NCBI GenBank assembly: GCA_900318935.1
Contig: ONMP01000010.1
Coordinates: 1 to 41,345 of the forward strand
Length of the DNA: 41,345 nucleotides
Reading direction: 5' to 3'
DNA from: an uncultured Actinomycetes bacterium
GTDB taxonomy: Bacteria > Actinomycetota > Coriobacteriia > Coriobacteriales > Atopobiaceae
Below are positions 8,276 to 16,703 of this stretch, one piece after another. The notes under the pieces were generated by a model. That model had not been told where the DNA came from and searched no databases. It saw only the letters and a list, made by a program, of their open reading frames with translations. The position numbers and the translations under genes were made by a program. How positions within the stretch are numbered: position 1 is the first letter of the stretch; every line of letters starts with the position of its first letter.

Positions 8276-8631
8276 TGATGGTGCACGAGGGGTAGTCCCC
8301 GTGCACTTTAACCCAGATAGAACCTGCTAGCCTATCGTCGTCTTGCTCGCAATCGCGCGCAGGCACACCGTGGGGACACTGTAGCCAAGCCAAATGCCCA
8401 CTCTCTTGCCCAAGAGGTCCCGCTCTTTGGTGCCTATGGCATCCCACTACGAGCGCGAATTATGCCCGTTCGATGTGAGAACGTTAACACACCGAAACAA
8501 CTCTACAATAAGAGACATCGTCCACGTCCTCCTCTCTGACACGCCCGATGTGGACGACTCCTTCCTCACGTTCCCGCCGAATTCCCTTCGGCGGGAACAC
8601 AGTTTCTCTCGACCGTCGAGGGAGGTCATGC
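8276..8631. other. 356-bp intergenic region before nuclease-helicase gene
   Basis: Holds a GTGCAC...GTGCAC stem-loop just after the toxN frame (about 8282-8307, possible terminator without a T-run), a weak -10-like TACAAT at 8504-8509, and the perfect hairpin at 8570-8598. I see no convincing gene in it. Confidence 0.5.
8570..8598 (+). promoter_or_regulatory. 12-bp perfect stem-loop in the leader of the nuclease-helicase gene
   Basis: GTTCCCGCCGAA is followed by a 5-base loop and its exact complement TTCGGCGGGAAC. It lies 33 bases before the start codon, between the presumed promoter and the ribosome binding site, so it could act as an attenuator, an operator or a 5' mRNA stabiliser. No T-run follows. 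Confidence 0.6.
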
Positions 8632-10101
8632 ATGCGAACTGCAAACTTGTTGGCACTCGCGCAGGGCTTTGCCGCCGTGCCCGACGCCTTGTGTGCGACG
8701 TACGAGGCGCAACTTTCCGAGCGCGACGAGCCGCTTGACGCAATCAAGCAACACGAGGCAGAGTCAGTCTGCGCCCTCGCTGACGCGCTGCTCGCGCATG
8801 AGGCGCTTGGTCGGCGCATCTTTGAGGGGTACGTCTTTTCGTTTCGCATACCACAGATCAGCGCCGAATTTGACCTGCTCAAGATATGCGACGATGCGGT
8901 AATCAACATCGAGCTCAAAAGCGAGGACGTAGGTACCGACCGCATCGCGCGCCAACTCAAGCGCAACCGCCACTATCTTTCACCGCTTGAGAGACGCGTC
9001 CACTTGTTTACCTTCGTCTCCAACGAAGGGAGCCTCTTTGAGCTTGACGGCAACCAGCACCTGCAAAGCACCAGCTTCCAGCGGCTTGCTGAGGTGCTTG
9101 CCGCCACGGACAAACCCTATCAGGGCGTGGTCGAAGACCTCTTTGCGGCAAGCAACTACCTGGTATCGCCCCTCAATGACACCCGTCGCTTCCTCGAGGG
9201 CAGCTACTTCCTCACGAACCACCAAGCCCAGATAAAGGCGAGCTTCGTGACCAGCTGCGTCGAAGCCACCGCGTCATCGGAAGTGGCACCTCCGACCTTC
9301 ATCGTATATGGCAGCGCGGGCACCGGCAAGACGCTACTGCTCTACGACCTCGCCCGCACGCTCGGCAAGACACGCCGCGCATGCGTTATCCATTGCGGAC
9401 AGCTCTGCGAGGGGCATCGACTACTCGAACAAGGACAAACGTCCTTTGCCATCGTCACTCCCGACGAGATCGAACAACAAAGGCTAGAGGAATGCGGAGC
9501 CATACTCGTAGACGAGGCTCAGCGACTCACGACCTCCCAGCTCGAGCGCATCGTCACGAGAGCAGCGCAGGCCCGCGTCGCACTCTATCTTTCCCTGGAC
9601 CGACAGCAGATGCCCACTGAAGCAAACAGGGACCTCGCCGCAGAGCGCGTCGTGCGCACGACATGCCCCCACGCCAGCATTTGGGAGCTCTCACGCAAGA
9701 TTCGCACCAACCGCGAGCTCGTTGGGTTCATCCGCACGCTCTTTGACCTGCGCGGTTCGCGTACCACGAACCGCACCAACCACGTTAAGGTCGCGTGCGC
9801 GTCCAGTGCGAAGGGGGCGCAAGCGCTCGTGGACGCCTTTCGCGACGACGGATACCAATACATCGCGTTCGCGCCTATTGCGGGAGCGCCCGATGTCATA
9901 CAGATGGCCGACTGTCCGGACACATACACGGTCGTCGGCCAGGAGTTCAACGCCGTCGTCATGGCAGTGGGACCTAGCTTCTCCATGGACAACAATCTCC
10001 ATCGACAGCTGCTCTACCAAGGGATAACGCGCGCACGGAGCCACATCGCCCTCGTCGTATACGACAACGACGAGTTTCTCGCACGCGTTCTCGCATGCTG
10101 A
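8632..10101 (+). CDS. PD-(D/E)XK nuclease fused to SF1-type (DUF2075-like) helicase
   Basis: The 489-residue product has an N-terminal segment with a nuclease-like signature: D81 in EFDLL, then E94-x-K96 in INIELKSED, the order and spacing of PD-(D/E)XK enzymes. From about residue 222 follows a P-loop helicase/ATPase: Walker A GSAGTGKT (227-234), Walker B ILVDEAQRL (D294, E295), a LSLDRQQM motif III, and near the C-terminus QGITRARSHIALVVYD, typical of superfamily-1 motif VI. This resembles DUF2075 proteins. Substrate is unknown; lying between two ToxI-like arrays, it is a candidate anti-phage or nucleic-acid-processing enzyme. The ATG at 8632 has GGGAGG six bases upstream; an in-frame ATG 84 bases earlier lacks a site and would run through the leader hairpin. 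Confidence 0.8.
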   Translation: MRTANLLALAQGFAAVPDALCATYEAQLSERDEPLDAIKQHEAESVCALADALLAHEALGRRIFEGYVFSFRIPQISAEFDLLKICDDAVINIELKSEDVGTDRIARQLKRNRHYLSPLERRVHLFTFVSNEGSLFELDGNQHLQSTSFQRLAEVLAATDKPYQGVVEDLFAASNYLVSPLNDTRRFLEGSYFLTNHQAQIKASFVTSCVEATASSEVAPPTFIVYGSAGTGKTLLLYDLARTLGKTRRACVIHCGQLCEGHRLLEQGQTSFAIVTPDEIEQQRLEECGAILVDEAQRLTTSQLERIVTRAAQARVALYLSLDRQQMPTEANRDLAAERVVRTTCPHASIWELSRKIRTNRELVGFIRTLFDLRGSRTTNRTNHVKVACASSAKGAQALVDAFRDDGYQYIAFAPIAGAPDVIQMADCPDTYTVVGQEFNAVVMAVGPSFSMDNNLHRQLLYQGITRARSHIALVVYDNDEFLARVLAC

Positions 10102-10140
10102 CGGCAAGGAATGAGCCATACGTGGATCTCCCGCCGCCGT

Positions 10141-10150
10141 GTGCTATAAG
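10141..10150 (+). promoter_or_regulatory. -10 region upstream of second ToxI-like array
   Basis: GTGCTATAAG repeats the GTGCTATAAT context of 7576, followed by the same leader with the small GGGC-CTTT-GCCC hairpin. The conserved promoter and leader argue that this second array is transcribed. Confidence 0.5.
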
Positions 10151-10189
10151 CAATCTAGCGAGTTTTCGCATCTGGGCCTTTGCCCAAAA

Positions 10190-10270
10190 AGAGGTGGTCC
10201 CTACCGTCAAGTGGGAGTGGTAAAAGAGGTGGTCCCTACCGTCAAGTGGGAGTGGTAAAAGAGGTGGTCC
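10190..10270 (+). ncRNA. Orphan ToxI-like antitoxin RNA array (copy 2)
   Basis: Two complete 35-base units (10190-10224, 10225-10259) identical to those of copy 1, plus the first about 11 bases of a third, preceded by nearly the same 49-base promoter-leader (10141-10189; differing from 7576-7625 at two bases and one T in a T-run). No toxin-like reading frame follows: downstream sequence shows no ToxN motifs on either strand. It is therefore an orphan array, either left by loss of a second toxin or copied from the first. If transcribed it could still neutralise ToxN proteins arriving on phages or plasmids (inference). Confidence 0.72.
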
Positions 10271-10608
10271 CCTTAGTCCTTTATGGAACAGCCTCATGCA
10301 GCCGCGGGGGTGCCGTGAGCCCAAGCTACAAGTCGGCTTGCCTGAATGACGTTGGAACGTCTCCTTGTATCGGGGACGATGCCCGGTACTAGTACCTGGG
10401 GATTCCCGCGCGACGACCAGCATATCCCCACCGATTGCTCTCCCCGCTCGGACATCCCCCGATCGCCTTGGCTGGCGCGAGCGATTGGTGCCGATCCCAA
10501 GGCCAACGCAGACGCGACCCCAAGCGCTGGCCATCCAATGACCTTTCCCATGGCGAAGGGGGCGGATGCGTGTCGCCTCCTTGCGCCATGCATCCGCCTC
10601 TCGCATCC
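10271..10608. other. 338-bp region without recognised gene
   Basis: Lies between the orphan ToxI-like array and a minus-strand surface-protein remnant. A palindrome GGTACTAGTACC sits near 10383-10394. A minus-strand frame with a hydrophobic start resembling a signal peptide (from about 10551) has no well-placed ribosome binding site and was not accepted. This may be decayed sequence from the 3' end of the truncated surface gene. Confidence 0.4.
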
Positions 10609-11361
10609 TCAGCACTCTCGGTGGTCATACACCGTTCGGTAGTACATCTGCTTGGCCTTATTAATCGACCATACGCGCCAGTCGCCCTGAAGTGCCGCCT
10701 CCCCATCGATGTAGGGGAAAGAAACGACATAGTTGAAGGCCTTTTGCAGCGCGTCTGGGCCTCTACCTGTCCTCGTCTCGATAATCGTGTTCAATATGGC
10801 GTCGAGCTCGGCATCGCCACTGGTGAACGGCACCTTGTCTACAAACGCATTCTCCGTGCTACCGGGAGCCGCCGAACCCTTGGGCAGAATCTTTATCTGC
10901 AATGTCTTCATGCGCCTCGATAGGTTTGCAGTACCCGACGTCTCCCCGTTCCTTGCCCAACCAAGCCAGCCGTATGACTGGACTTGGGTGCGGTACCTGA
11001 TGGAACCTGCCATCAAATTCGACGCAAACTTGACCTCGAGGGCCTCGAGGCGCTTGGACTCGCCAGAGGTACCAGCGACACCCCCGTCCTTCCGCGCCTT
11101 TTGGTCTCCGTAGGTCTGCACATGAACGGAGTAGCTTACGCTCGGAGTTACAATCTTGAAGGTCGCGCTCTTCGCGGCGATGTAGTCCGTGCCCTCGGAG
11201 AGCAGCTTGTCACCAAGAGTCACCTTCGGTACGGGAGTTACGGCCTTGCCCGTGTAGGCTTGGTTGGCAATGGGCTCAATCGTAGCCTTGGAGATGCTTT
11301 GCTCGGACGCTTGCGCCTCGAGAGCGATTCCATCGTCTGCAGCCTCCAGGCCACTTTCCAA
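10609..11361 (-). pseudogene. Surface protein remnant with ChW repeats and cut transglutaminase domain
   Basis: The 250-codon minus-strand frame opens with part of an MBG-like Ig domain (ANQAYTGKAVTPVPKVTL). It continues with two ChW (clostridial hydrophobic W) repeats: VSYSVHVQTYGDQ... and IRYRTQVQSYGWLGWARNGE. It ends with the first part of a transglutaminase-like domain (DAILNTIIE, ALQKAFNYVVSFPY, AKQMYY). The stop comes just before the place where the catalytic Cys (GNCY) should be. At the 5' side there is no ATG and no signal peptide, only a TTG, with an in-frame stop 39 bases further up. I conclude it is truncated at both ends. An intact transglutaminase-like gene lies beside it on the other strand. 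Confidence 0.72.
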
Positions 11362-11564
11362 ACGGTTATGAATAAGTGCTGTACAGCATAGACCCTAAAA
11401 CATTCTATCGCAAGACACTTTCTTCCAAACACCTTGTTACCAGAGCCTTACCAGAGCTGTACGAGATTAGCTACGCTTTTTGTGCACATCCTTCGCGGCC
11501 TTGTACGTTCCCTCCTTATGCTAGACTCACATGCAAAGATGTAGTCAGGGGACGGAGAGCGAGC

Positions 11565-12632
11565 GTGTCGACGGAGACCTCCACTCGAAAGCGAAGCAAC
11601 ATACGACCAGTCGAAAAGACGAGCCATCCTAGAAGGAATTCAGCAATTAAAAAGAACCAGCGAGACATCCAAGTCAGGCGACCCCCCAAAACACGGCGCC
11701 CGCGCAATCGCTTGCAACCAGAACGCGTCGCATATCAGCAGAGGCGGTTGAGGCTCCCCCACATGCCCAAGTTCATCAAAGAGGACCCGCCACGACGTAT
11801 CGCGAGCCTTGCCTTGGCGATGCTGGCCATCGTTATCACGGGCCTTGTAGTTCACTCTGCCATCCAAGCGCTCATGACGGGATCTCCACGGCTAAGGCAA
11901 CCTGAGTCCGCTGCGACGCAATCCAGCGAAGGCAGCGGCGCGAGCCCGTCAGCGGACGTCGTCAATCGAGACGACGTCCTAACGGACACGACGGATGCCC
12001 CATCCGCGACGGATAACACGACGTCGCAACAACCACAACCACTCGTTGGTGAGACCACACCAGTGCAAGACCCATGGGTAGTCGGCGGGCTGTTTACCAC
12101 GGGAAACGCCAAGCTCGACCAATACGTCAAGGAAATGTGCGACGGGCATTCCAGCCCTGGTGCAAGCGCGGAGGAGAACGCCTTCAGCGTATTTGACTAC
12201 ATAGCCGGCACCCCCTACAAGGAACGCGTCAACAACCAAAGCCCTTGGGGCGAGACCTGGGACGTTGAGTACGCTCTGCAGTATTTCGAGGAGGATTACA
12301 GCGGCAACTGCTACAACTTCGCCGCCGTCCTCGAATACGTGCTTAAGTACTTTGGCTATGCGGATGCCGAGGCAGAGCCTTGCGTGGTCAGTCTGGCCAG
12401 CGGCGACTGGGGCGACCACGGGCTCGTATTTGTGACCAACATCGCCAACGGCGAAGCCTGTCTGGTTGACGCCGCCCGCTCCGCGGAAGGTTGGATGATC
12501 GGCAAGGACGCCTATTCGTACGACGTACGCAATATCGCGCAAAACCCCACGGTCGTAGGCAATGTCGATGTACTCTTTGACAGCGATGAGCCCATCCCCA
12601 TAACGCCTGCACCAGGGCTCGAGCCGAACTAG
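11565..12632 (+). CDS. Membrane-anchored transglutaminase-like protein
   Basis: A 355-residue product with an Arg/Lys-rich N-terminal tail, one hydrophobic signal anchor (RIASLALAMLAIVITGLVV, about residues 78-96), a Ser/Thr-rich linker and an extracytoplasmic transglutaminase-like core. The triad is visible as Cys in SGNCYNFAAVL, His in GDWGDHGLVFV and Asp in CLVDAARS. Such domains act as cysteine proteases or cross-linkers at the cell surface. The GTG at 11565 is preceded by GGAGA; the alternative ATG at 11764, just before the anchor, would give 289 residues and is also possible. Two terminator hairpins follow the stop. Confidence 0.75.
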   Translation: MSTETSTRKRSNIRPVEKTSHPRRNSAIKKNQRDIQVRRPPKTRRPRNRLQPERVAYQQRRLRLPHMPKFIKEDPPRRIASLALAMLAIVITGLVVHSAIQALMTGSPRLRQPESAATQSSEGSGASPSADVVNRDDVLTDTTDAPSATDNTTSQQPQPLVGETTPVQDPWVVGGLFTTGNAKLDQYVKEMCDGHSSPGASAEENAFSVFDYIAGTPYKERVNNQSPWGETWDVEYALQYFEEDYSGNCYNFAAVLEYVLKYFGYADAEAEPCVVSLASGDWGDHGLVFVTNIANGEACLVDAARSAEGWMIGKDAYSYDVRNIAQNPTVVGNVDVLFDSDEPIPITPAPGLEPN

Positions 12633-12646
12633 GCGCATAAAAAGGA

Positions 12647-12680
12647 TGGCACACGGAAGGGATAGCCCTCGCGTGTGCCA
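12647..12680 (+). terminator. Hairpin after transglutaminase-like gene
   Basis: TGGCACACG and CGTGTGCCA are perfectly complementary across a 16-base loop, 15 bases after the stop codon. No long T-run. Confidence 0.5.
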
Positions 12681-12693
12681 GCATAAGCACTTG

Positions 12694-12728
12694 AAAGGGA
12701 GTGCCCCCATCTCGGGGGCACTCCCTTT
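12694..12728. terminator. Bidirectional Rho-independent terminator
   Basis: A 15-bp perfect stem AAAGGGAGTGCCCCC with loop ATCTC ends in TTT on both strands. It sits between the convergent transglutaminase-like gene (plus) and YARHG gene (minus), so it can serve both. Confidence 0.85.
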
Positions 12729-12730
12729 GT

Positions 12731-13288
12731 CTAAGGCTGGAGATACTCGCTGCCGTAGGGGTATGGAGAGTTACGAGCGTTCTCCACGTCGAGGATGGTG
12801 ACGGCGTTGGTCTGCTCGATGTCGCTCAGCGTATCGGAGAGATAATTGTCAAAATAGTCGGCATCGTAGCGATACGTGTACCAGCTGCAGTTGTTAAAGT
12901 AGTTACGCAGGTTGGCCTTCTTGAAGCCGCGACCGTGGCGAGCGTAGATCTCGTTGCGGGCGATATAAAGCTGCCAGTCGCTGTATTTGCGCAGCTCGCA
13001 TGCGGAGAGATAGCGCGAAGCACTGTCAGGGATAACGTAACCGCCCTTTGCGGAGGCCATGGTGCGAGACGGGACTGCGGAGGAGGACGAGGCTGTGGAT
13101 TGGGACGGGGTTGCGGGGGCGGACGGGGTCGTGAAGCAAATCTCGTCATCGTCGCCGATGGTGATCGTGATCGTCTTTGCAAAGGCCTTGGCAGGTGCCG
13201 CGAGGAACGTGAGAAGCACGGCTCCCGTGACAAGAAGCACGGCGATGGGGTGGGCATTGCGGGTGTTCTGGCGATTGAAGTACTGCAT
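12731..13288 (-). CDS. Exported YARHG-domain protein
   Basis: The 185-residue product has a signal peptide (AVLLVTGAVLLTFLAAPAKA, about residues 16-35), a short Ser/Thr/Pro/Ala-rich linker (about 54-77) and a C-terminal YARHG domain (about 95-165) with the defining RNEIYARHGRGF motif and the NYFNNCSWY segment. YARHG domains are extracellular and presumed to bind cell-wall or other surface ligands; a function for this protein is not known. AGGAGA stands five bases before the ATG. Confidence 0.85.
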   Translation of the reverse strand: MQYFNRQNTRNAHPIAVLLVTGAVLLTFLAAPAKAFAKTITITIGDDDEICFTTPSAPATPSQSTASSSSAVPSRTMASAKGGYVIPDSASRYLSACELRKYSDWQLYIARNEIYARHGRGFKKANLRNYFNNCSWYTYRYDADYFDNYLSDTLSDIEQTNAVTILDVENARNSPYPYGSEYLQP

Positions 13289-13384
13289 GACGTCTCCTAT
13301 CTTGTAGTTGTTGCTTCCCTCTGTGACAATGCCATAGTAGGAGACGCCGTTTTCAAAAATTGCGTAATGCGCACGGATGATGCG

Positions 13385-13405
13385 GCACGAGGGCCACCCT
13401 CGTGC
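13385..13405 (-). terminator. Hairpin after pth
   Basis: GCACGAGGG-CCA-CCCTCGTGC, a 9-bp perfect stem with a 3-base loop, lies just beyond the 3' end of pth. A T-run on the minus strand follows only about 25 bases later. Confidence 0.55.
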
Positions 13406-13411
13406 ACCGCG

Positions 13412-13951
13412 TTAAAGCTGCTGCTCGACCACGTCAGCGGCGCGCTCGCACGTGACGACAAAATCCTCGGCAAAACTGCCTTTGAGCTTGCGCAGGGCCC
13501 AATCGGCCACGCTCATCCGTCCGGGCGGTCGCCCGATGCCCACGCGTACCCGAGCAAAGTCGGCGGTGCCAAGCTTGGCCTTGATCGAACGCAGCCCATT
13601 ATGAGCATTGAGTCCACCACCGAACTTGTCGCGAACCTCCCCTGCTGGCAAATCAACCTCATCGTGAACGACCAGCAACTCTTCGGGCGATATGCGCAGC
13701 TCGCGCATGAGCTTCGAGAGCGGTCCTCCCGAGGTGTTCATGTAGCCCTGAGGCTTAGCGAGAACGACGTCTCGGTCACCGATACGCACAGTAGCGACGA
13801 GGCACCCAGCCTGGCTCTTCCAGTAGCGCACGTCGTGCCGCTTTGCTAGCGCGTCCACCGAAGCAAATCCGGCGTTGTGCCGTGTAAGCGCATACTCCGT
13901 GCCGGGGTTACCGAGACCGGCGACCAGCTTGATTTGTTTCCGGTCGGGCAT
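13412..13951 (-). CDS. pth: Peptidyl-tRNA hydrolase
   Basis: Recycles peptidyl-tRNA released from stalled ribosomes by cleaving the ester bond. The 179-residue product shows AGLGNPGTEY (N15), the catalytic His in TRHNAGF (H25), the substrate-binding PQGYMNTSG, HDEVDLPAG (D97), and GGGLNAHNGLRS. Length is normal. It is the third member of the minus-strand order glmU-prs-pth, a common arrangement in Gram-positive bacteria. A large hairpin lies between prs and pth, so pth may also have its own promoter. Confidence 0.96.
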   Translation of the reverse strand: MPDRKQIKLVAGLGNPGTEYALTRHNAGFASVDALAKRHDVRYWKSQAGCLVATVRIGDRDVVLAKPQGYMNTSGGPLSKLMRELRISPEELLVVHDEVDLPAGEVRDKFGGGLNAHNGLRSIKAKLGTADFARVRVGIGRPPGRMSVADWALRKLKGSFAEDFVVTCERAADVVEQQL

Positions 13952-14005
13952 GCTTCCTCCCCTTTGGTGTCAAACACCGTCGTCATCTTCGTGGATTAAG
14001 CGGAA

Positions 14006-14081
14006 GGGCGGCGGGTACCTCTTGCCTCATGCGAATCGCGAAGCGAACGCTGAGCAATGAGGCAAGAGGTACCCTCCGCCC
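14006..14081. repeat. Long stem-loop between prs and pth
   Basis: Arms 14006-14030 and 14057-14081 are complementary over 25 positions with one mismatch (GGGCGG, mismatch, then GGGTACCTCTTGCCTCAT with its complement), enclosing a 26-base loop. It is too long for an ordinary terminator and has no T-run. It may be another dispersed palindromic element that could also reduce read-through from prs into pth. Confidence 0.75.
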
Positions 14082-14095
14082 GCAGTACGTTGTGT

Positions 14096-15091
14096 CTACA
14101 AGTTCAGGTCGCCGCCGAATATCTCGGTGGTGGGCTCGTTGCAGTACACGTGATGGATTGCCTCGGCCATCTCGCGCGCAACAGAGACCATCTTGATCTT
14201 TGAGCCGGGCTCGTTGGCGACGGCACACGGCACGGAGTCGGTGATGACGCACTCCTCGATAGGTGCATTCTCAAGGCGTTCGATGGCGGGACCGGTGAAG
14301 AGACCGTGAGTCGCGCAGACGTAGATCTCGCCCGCACCCATCTCCTTGAGCTTGGCAAGCGATCCACAGAGGGTGCCGGCCGTGTCAATCATGTCATCGT
14401 TGATGATGCAGGTCTTGCCCTTGATGTCACCGATGATGCCCATGACCTCAGCCTCGTTGTGCTTGGGACGGCTCTTGTGGGCGATGGCAACCGAGCAGCC
14501 GAGATGGTCGGCGAGCTTCTTCGCCGCCTTGGCACGTCCCATGTCGGGCGAGACGACGACGGTGTTCTCCCAATCGAAGTTCTTTGCCATGAAGTAGTCA
14601 CCGAGCAGATAAAGCGCCGTGAGATGCGTCACGGGAATGTCAAAGAAGCCCTGAATCTGGCCTTGGTGCAAATCGAGCGTGATGAGACGGTCGTACCCTG
14701 CGCATTCGATGAGATTTGCCACGAGGCGTGCGGTGATGGGCTCGCGCGAGTCGGACTTACGATCCTGGCGCGCGTAGGCGTAGTGAGGGATAACGGCCGT
14801 AAGCGTGCCCACCGACGCGCGCTTAGCAGCGTCGCCCGCCACGAGCAGCTCCATCAGCAGGTCGTTGATGTTTTGTCCGGCGATGGATTGGACGATGAAG
14901 ACCTCGTCACCGCGAATGGACTCGTCGAACTTGGCGTAGGTTTCGCCGTTAGCGAACTTCTCGAGCGTGAGGCCGCTCAGTTCGAGGTGCAGAATCTGTG
15001 CGATACGCCGCGCAAGCTCAGGATTGCCGGTGCCGCTGTAAAGCTTGATTTCCTTCTCGACGTTGAGGGGCTTGCTCAGAATCTCGTACAT
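14096..15091 (-). CDS. prs: Ribose-phosphate pyrophosphokinase
   Basis: Makes PRPP from ribose 5-phosphate and ATP for nucleotide, histidine and tryptophan synthesis. The 331-residue product has IPHYAYARQDRKSDSREPIT, the LDLHQGQIQGFFDIP loop, SPDMGRAKAAKKLAD, and the PRPP-binding loop INDDMIDTAGTL. The family normally has DDMIDTAGT, so it is intact. Its ATG abuts the glmU stop codon with no spacer, and its AGGAGG lies inside the end of glmU, indicating translational coupling. Confidence 0.97.
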   Translation of the reverse strand: MYEILSKPLNVEKEIKLYSGTGNPELARRIAQILHLELSGLTLEKFANGETYAKFDESIRGDEVFIVQSIAGQNINDLLMELLVAGDAAKRASVGTLTAVIPHYAYARQDRKSDSREPITARLVANLIECAGYDRLITLDLHQGQIQGFFDIPVTHLTALYLLGDYFMAKNFDWENTVVVSPDMGRAKAAKKLADHLGCSVAIAHKSRPKHNEAEVMGIIGDIKGKTCIINDDMIDTAGTLCGSLAKLKEMGAGEIYVCATHGLFTGPAIERLENAPIEECVITDSVPCAVANEPGSKIKMVSVAREMAEAIHHVYCNEPTTEIFGGDLNL

Positions 15092-16483
15092 CTAGTCTTC
15101 CTCCTGCATTCGCTTGCGACGCGCGGCCGCCCAACCTTTGATGACCTGCTGCTTCGAGCGCTCGAGTGCCAACGCGTCGGCGGGAACGTCACTCGTGATG
15201 CATGAGCTGGCGCCGACGAGCGCACCGTCTCCAATGGTGACCGGCGCCACCATCATGGTGTCGGAGCCGATGAAGACGTCGTTACCGATGGTGGTGGGAC
15301 TCTTGTGCTTGCCGTCATAGTTGCAGGTAATCGAACCGGCGCCGATGTTGACGCCAGAACCCATGATGGTGTCACCAATGTATGAGAGGTGCGGGACCTT
15401 GGAGTCCTCGCCGATGGTGGAGTTCTTGATCTCGACGTGCGTGCCGACGTGTGCGCCGGCAAGCAGGTGCGTGCCGGGGCGCAAGAAGGCGCGCGGGCCG
15501 ACGGTCACGTCACGCTCGATGACGGTTTCGTAGCCTACAGTCTCCTCGATGGAGCAGCCGTCGGCAACGCTAACGTCGGTGAGGCGAGTGTTTGGCCCGA
15601 TGACGCAGTCGCCACCGATGGCAGTGGCACCCCAGAGCATGGTCTGTGGAAGAAGCTCGGTGTCGCGGCCAACCGTAACGTCGGCACCCACCCACACCTG
15701 ATCGGGATCGAGCATGGTGACGCCTTCGCTCATGAGCTGCTCGTTGATGCGGCGCTGCATGACCTTGGTGGCCTCGGCCAGTTGAATGCGCGAGTTGATG
15801 CCAAGCATCTCGGAGTAGTCGGGTGCGCAGACGGCACTCACGGGCTCGCCCATCTCGCGGTAGATGCCCACCATGTCAGTGAGGTAGTACTCGCCCTGGG
15901 CGTTGTTGGTCGTGATTTTGTCAATGTTGTCCGTAAGGCGACCACCGCAGAAGCAGTAGATGCCCGAATTGCACTCAGTAAGGCTCGCCTGCTCCTCGGG
16001 AGTGCAGTCCTTGTGCTCCACGATGGCTTCGACGGTCCCGTCGGCATCACGACGGATGCGCCCGTAACCCGTTGGGTCGGGCGGGCACATGGTAAGCACG
16101 GTGCAGGCATTGTGGTTCGCGCGCGTCTCTTCCACGAGCGCGACGATGGTCTCGGGGCGAATGAGGGGGGTGTCACCGTAGAGGATGACGGTGGGACCGG
16201 AGAACGCGCCGAGTTCGTCGCGCACGCAACGGACGGCGTGGCCGGTACCCAGGCGCTCCTTCTGCTCGACGCAGGTGACGTCCGGATCGTTCGCAAAGAT
16301 TGCACGCACCTCGTCCGCACCGTTGCCCACAACGACCACGATCTTGTCCGCGCCTGCATTGCGGGCGGTGCGAACCGTCCACCAGACTAGCGGGTGATCG
16401 AGTAGCTTGTGAGCGACCTTGGGATGAGAAGACTTCATGCGCGTACCCTCGCCGGCAGCGAGAACAATCGCAGTGATGGGCAT
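15092..16483 (-). CDS. glmU: Bifunctional GlmU uridyltransferase/acetyltransferase
   Basis: Acetylates glucosamine-1-phosphate and forms UDP-N-acetylglucosamine, the entry precursor of peptidoglycan. The 463-residue product has the N-terminal nucleotidyltransferase motif LAAGEGTRMKS with the following lysine (HPKVAHKLLDHP), LYGDTPLI, and a C-terminal left-handed beta-helix of hexapeptide repeats (from about residue 250) with IKNSTIGEDSKVPHLSYIGD and NYDGKHKS. The ATG at 16483 has GGGAGG five bases upstream; a further in-frame ATG at 16522 lacks a site. First gene of the glmU-prs-pth cluster. Confidence 0.97.
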   Translation of the reverse strand: MPITAIVLAAGEGTRMKSSHPKVAHKLLDHPLVWWTVRTARNAGADKIVVVVGNGADEVRAIFANDPDVTCVEQKERLGTGHAVRCVRDELGAFSGPTVILYGDTPLIRPETIVALVEETRANHNACTVLTMCPPDPTGYGRIRRDADGTVEAIVEHKDCTPEEQASLTECNSGIYCFCGGRLTDNIDKITTNNAQGEYYLTDMVGIYREMGEPVSAVCAPDYSEMLGINSRIQLAEATKVMQRRINEQLMSEGVTMLDPDQVWVGADVTVGRDTELLPQTMLWGATAIGGDCVIGPNTRLTDVSVADGCSIEETVGYETVIERDVTVGPRAFLRPGTHLLAGAHVGTHVEIKNSTIGEDSKVPHLSYIGDTIMGSGVNIGAGSITCNYDGKHKSPTTIGNDVFIGSDTMMVAPVTIGDGALVGASSCITSDVPADALALERSKQQVIKGWAAARRKRMQEED

Positions 16484-16703
16484 AGTGCCTCCCGAAATCA
16501 TTGGAAATAGAGTCCAAGCCATCCAATCATAGCGCAGTCAGTGCCGTACGGGTACGAAAATCAACCGTTGACGGAATTTTACGCACCTAATGTGTTTGAC
16601 GTGATATCAGACGCAGCGTGGAGGGTTTGACATGCTTGTTTTTGCGATGCGATGTGCTATACTCGACGTGCTTGATGGCTGGAATCCAGCGCAGCGATTG
16701 CAC

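Noticed and set aside
10294-10551. Minus-strand frame with signal-peptide-like start (MGKVIGWPALGVASALALG)
   Set aside because: The only AGGAGG is about 20 bases too far upstream, no recognisable domain follows, and it lies in apparently decayed DNA.
12701-13849. Long plus-strand frame opposite YARHG gene and pth
   Set aside because: Antisense shadow; it would also pass through a terminator.
15389-16390. Long plus-strand open frame opposite glmU
   Set aside because: Antisense shadow of a conserved gene caused by GC-rich codon use.
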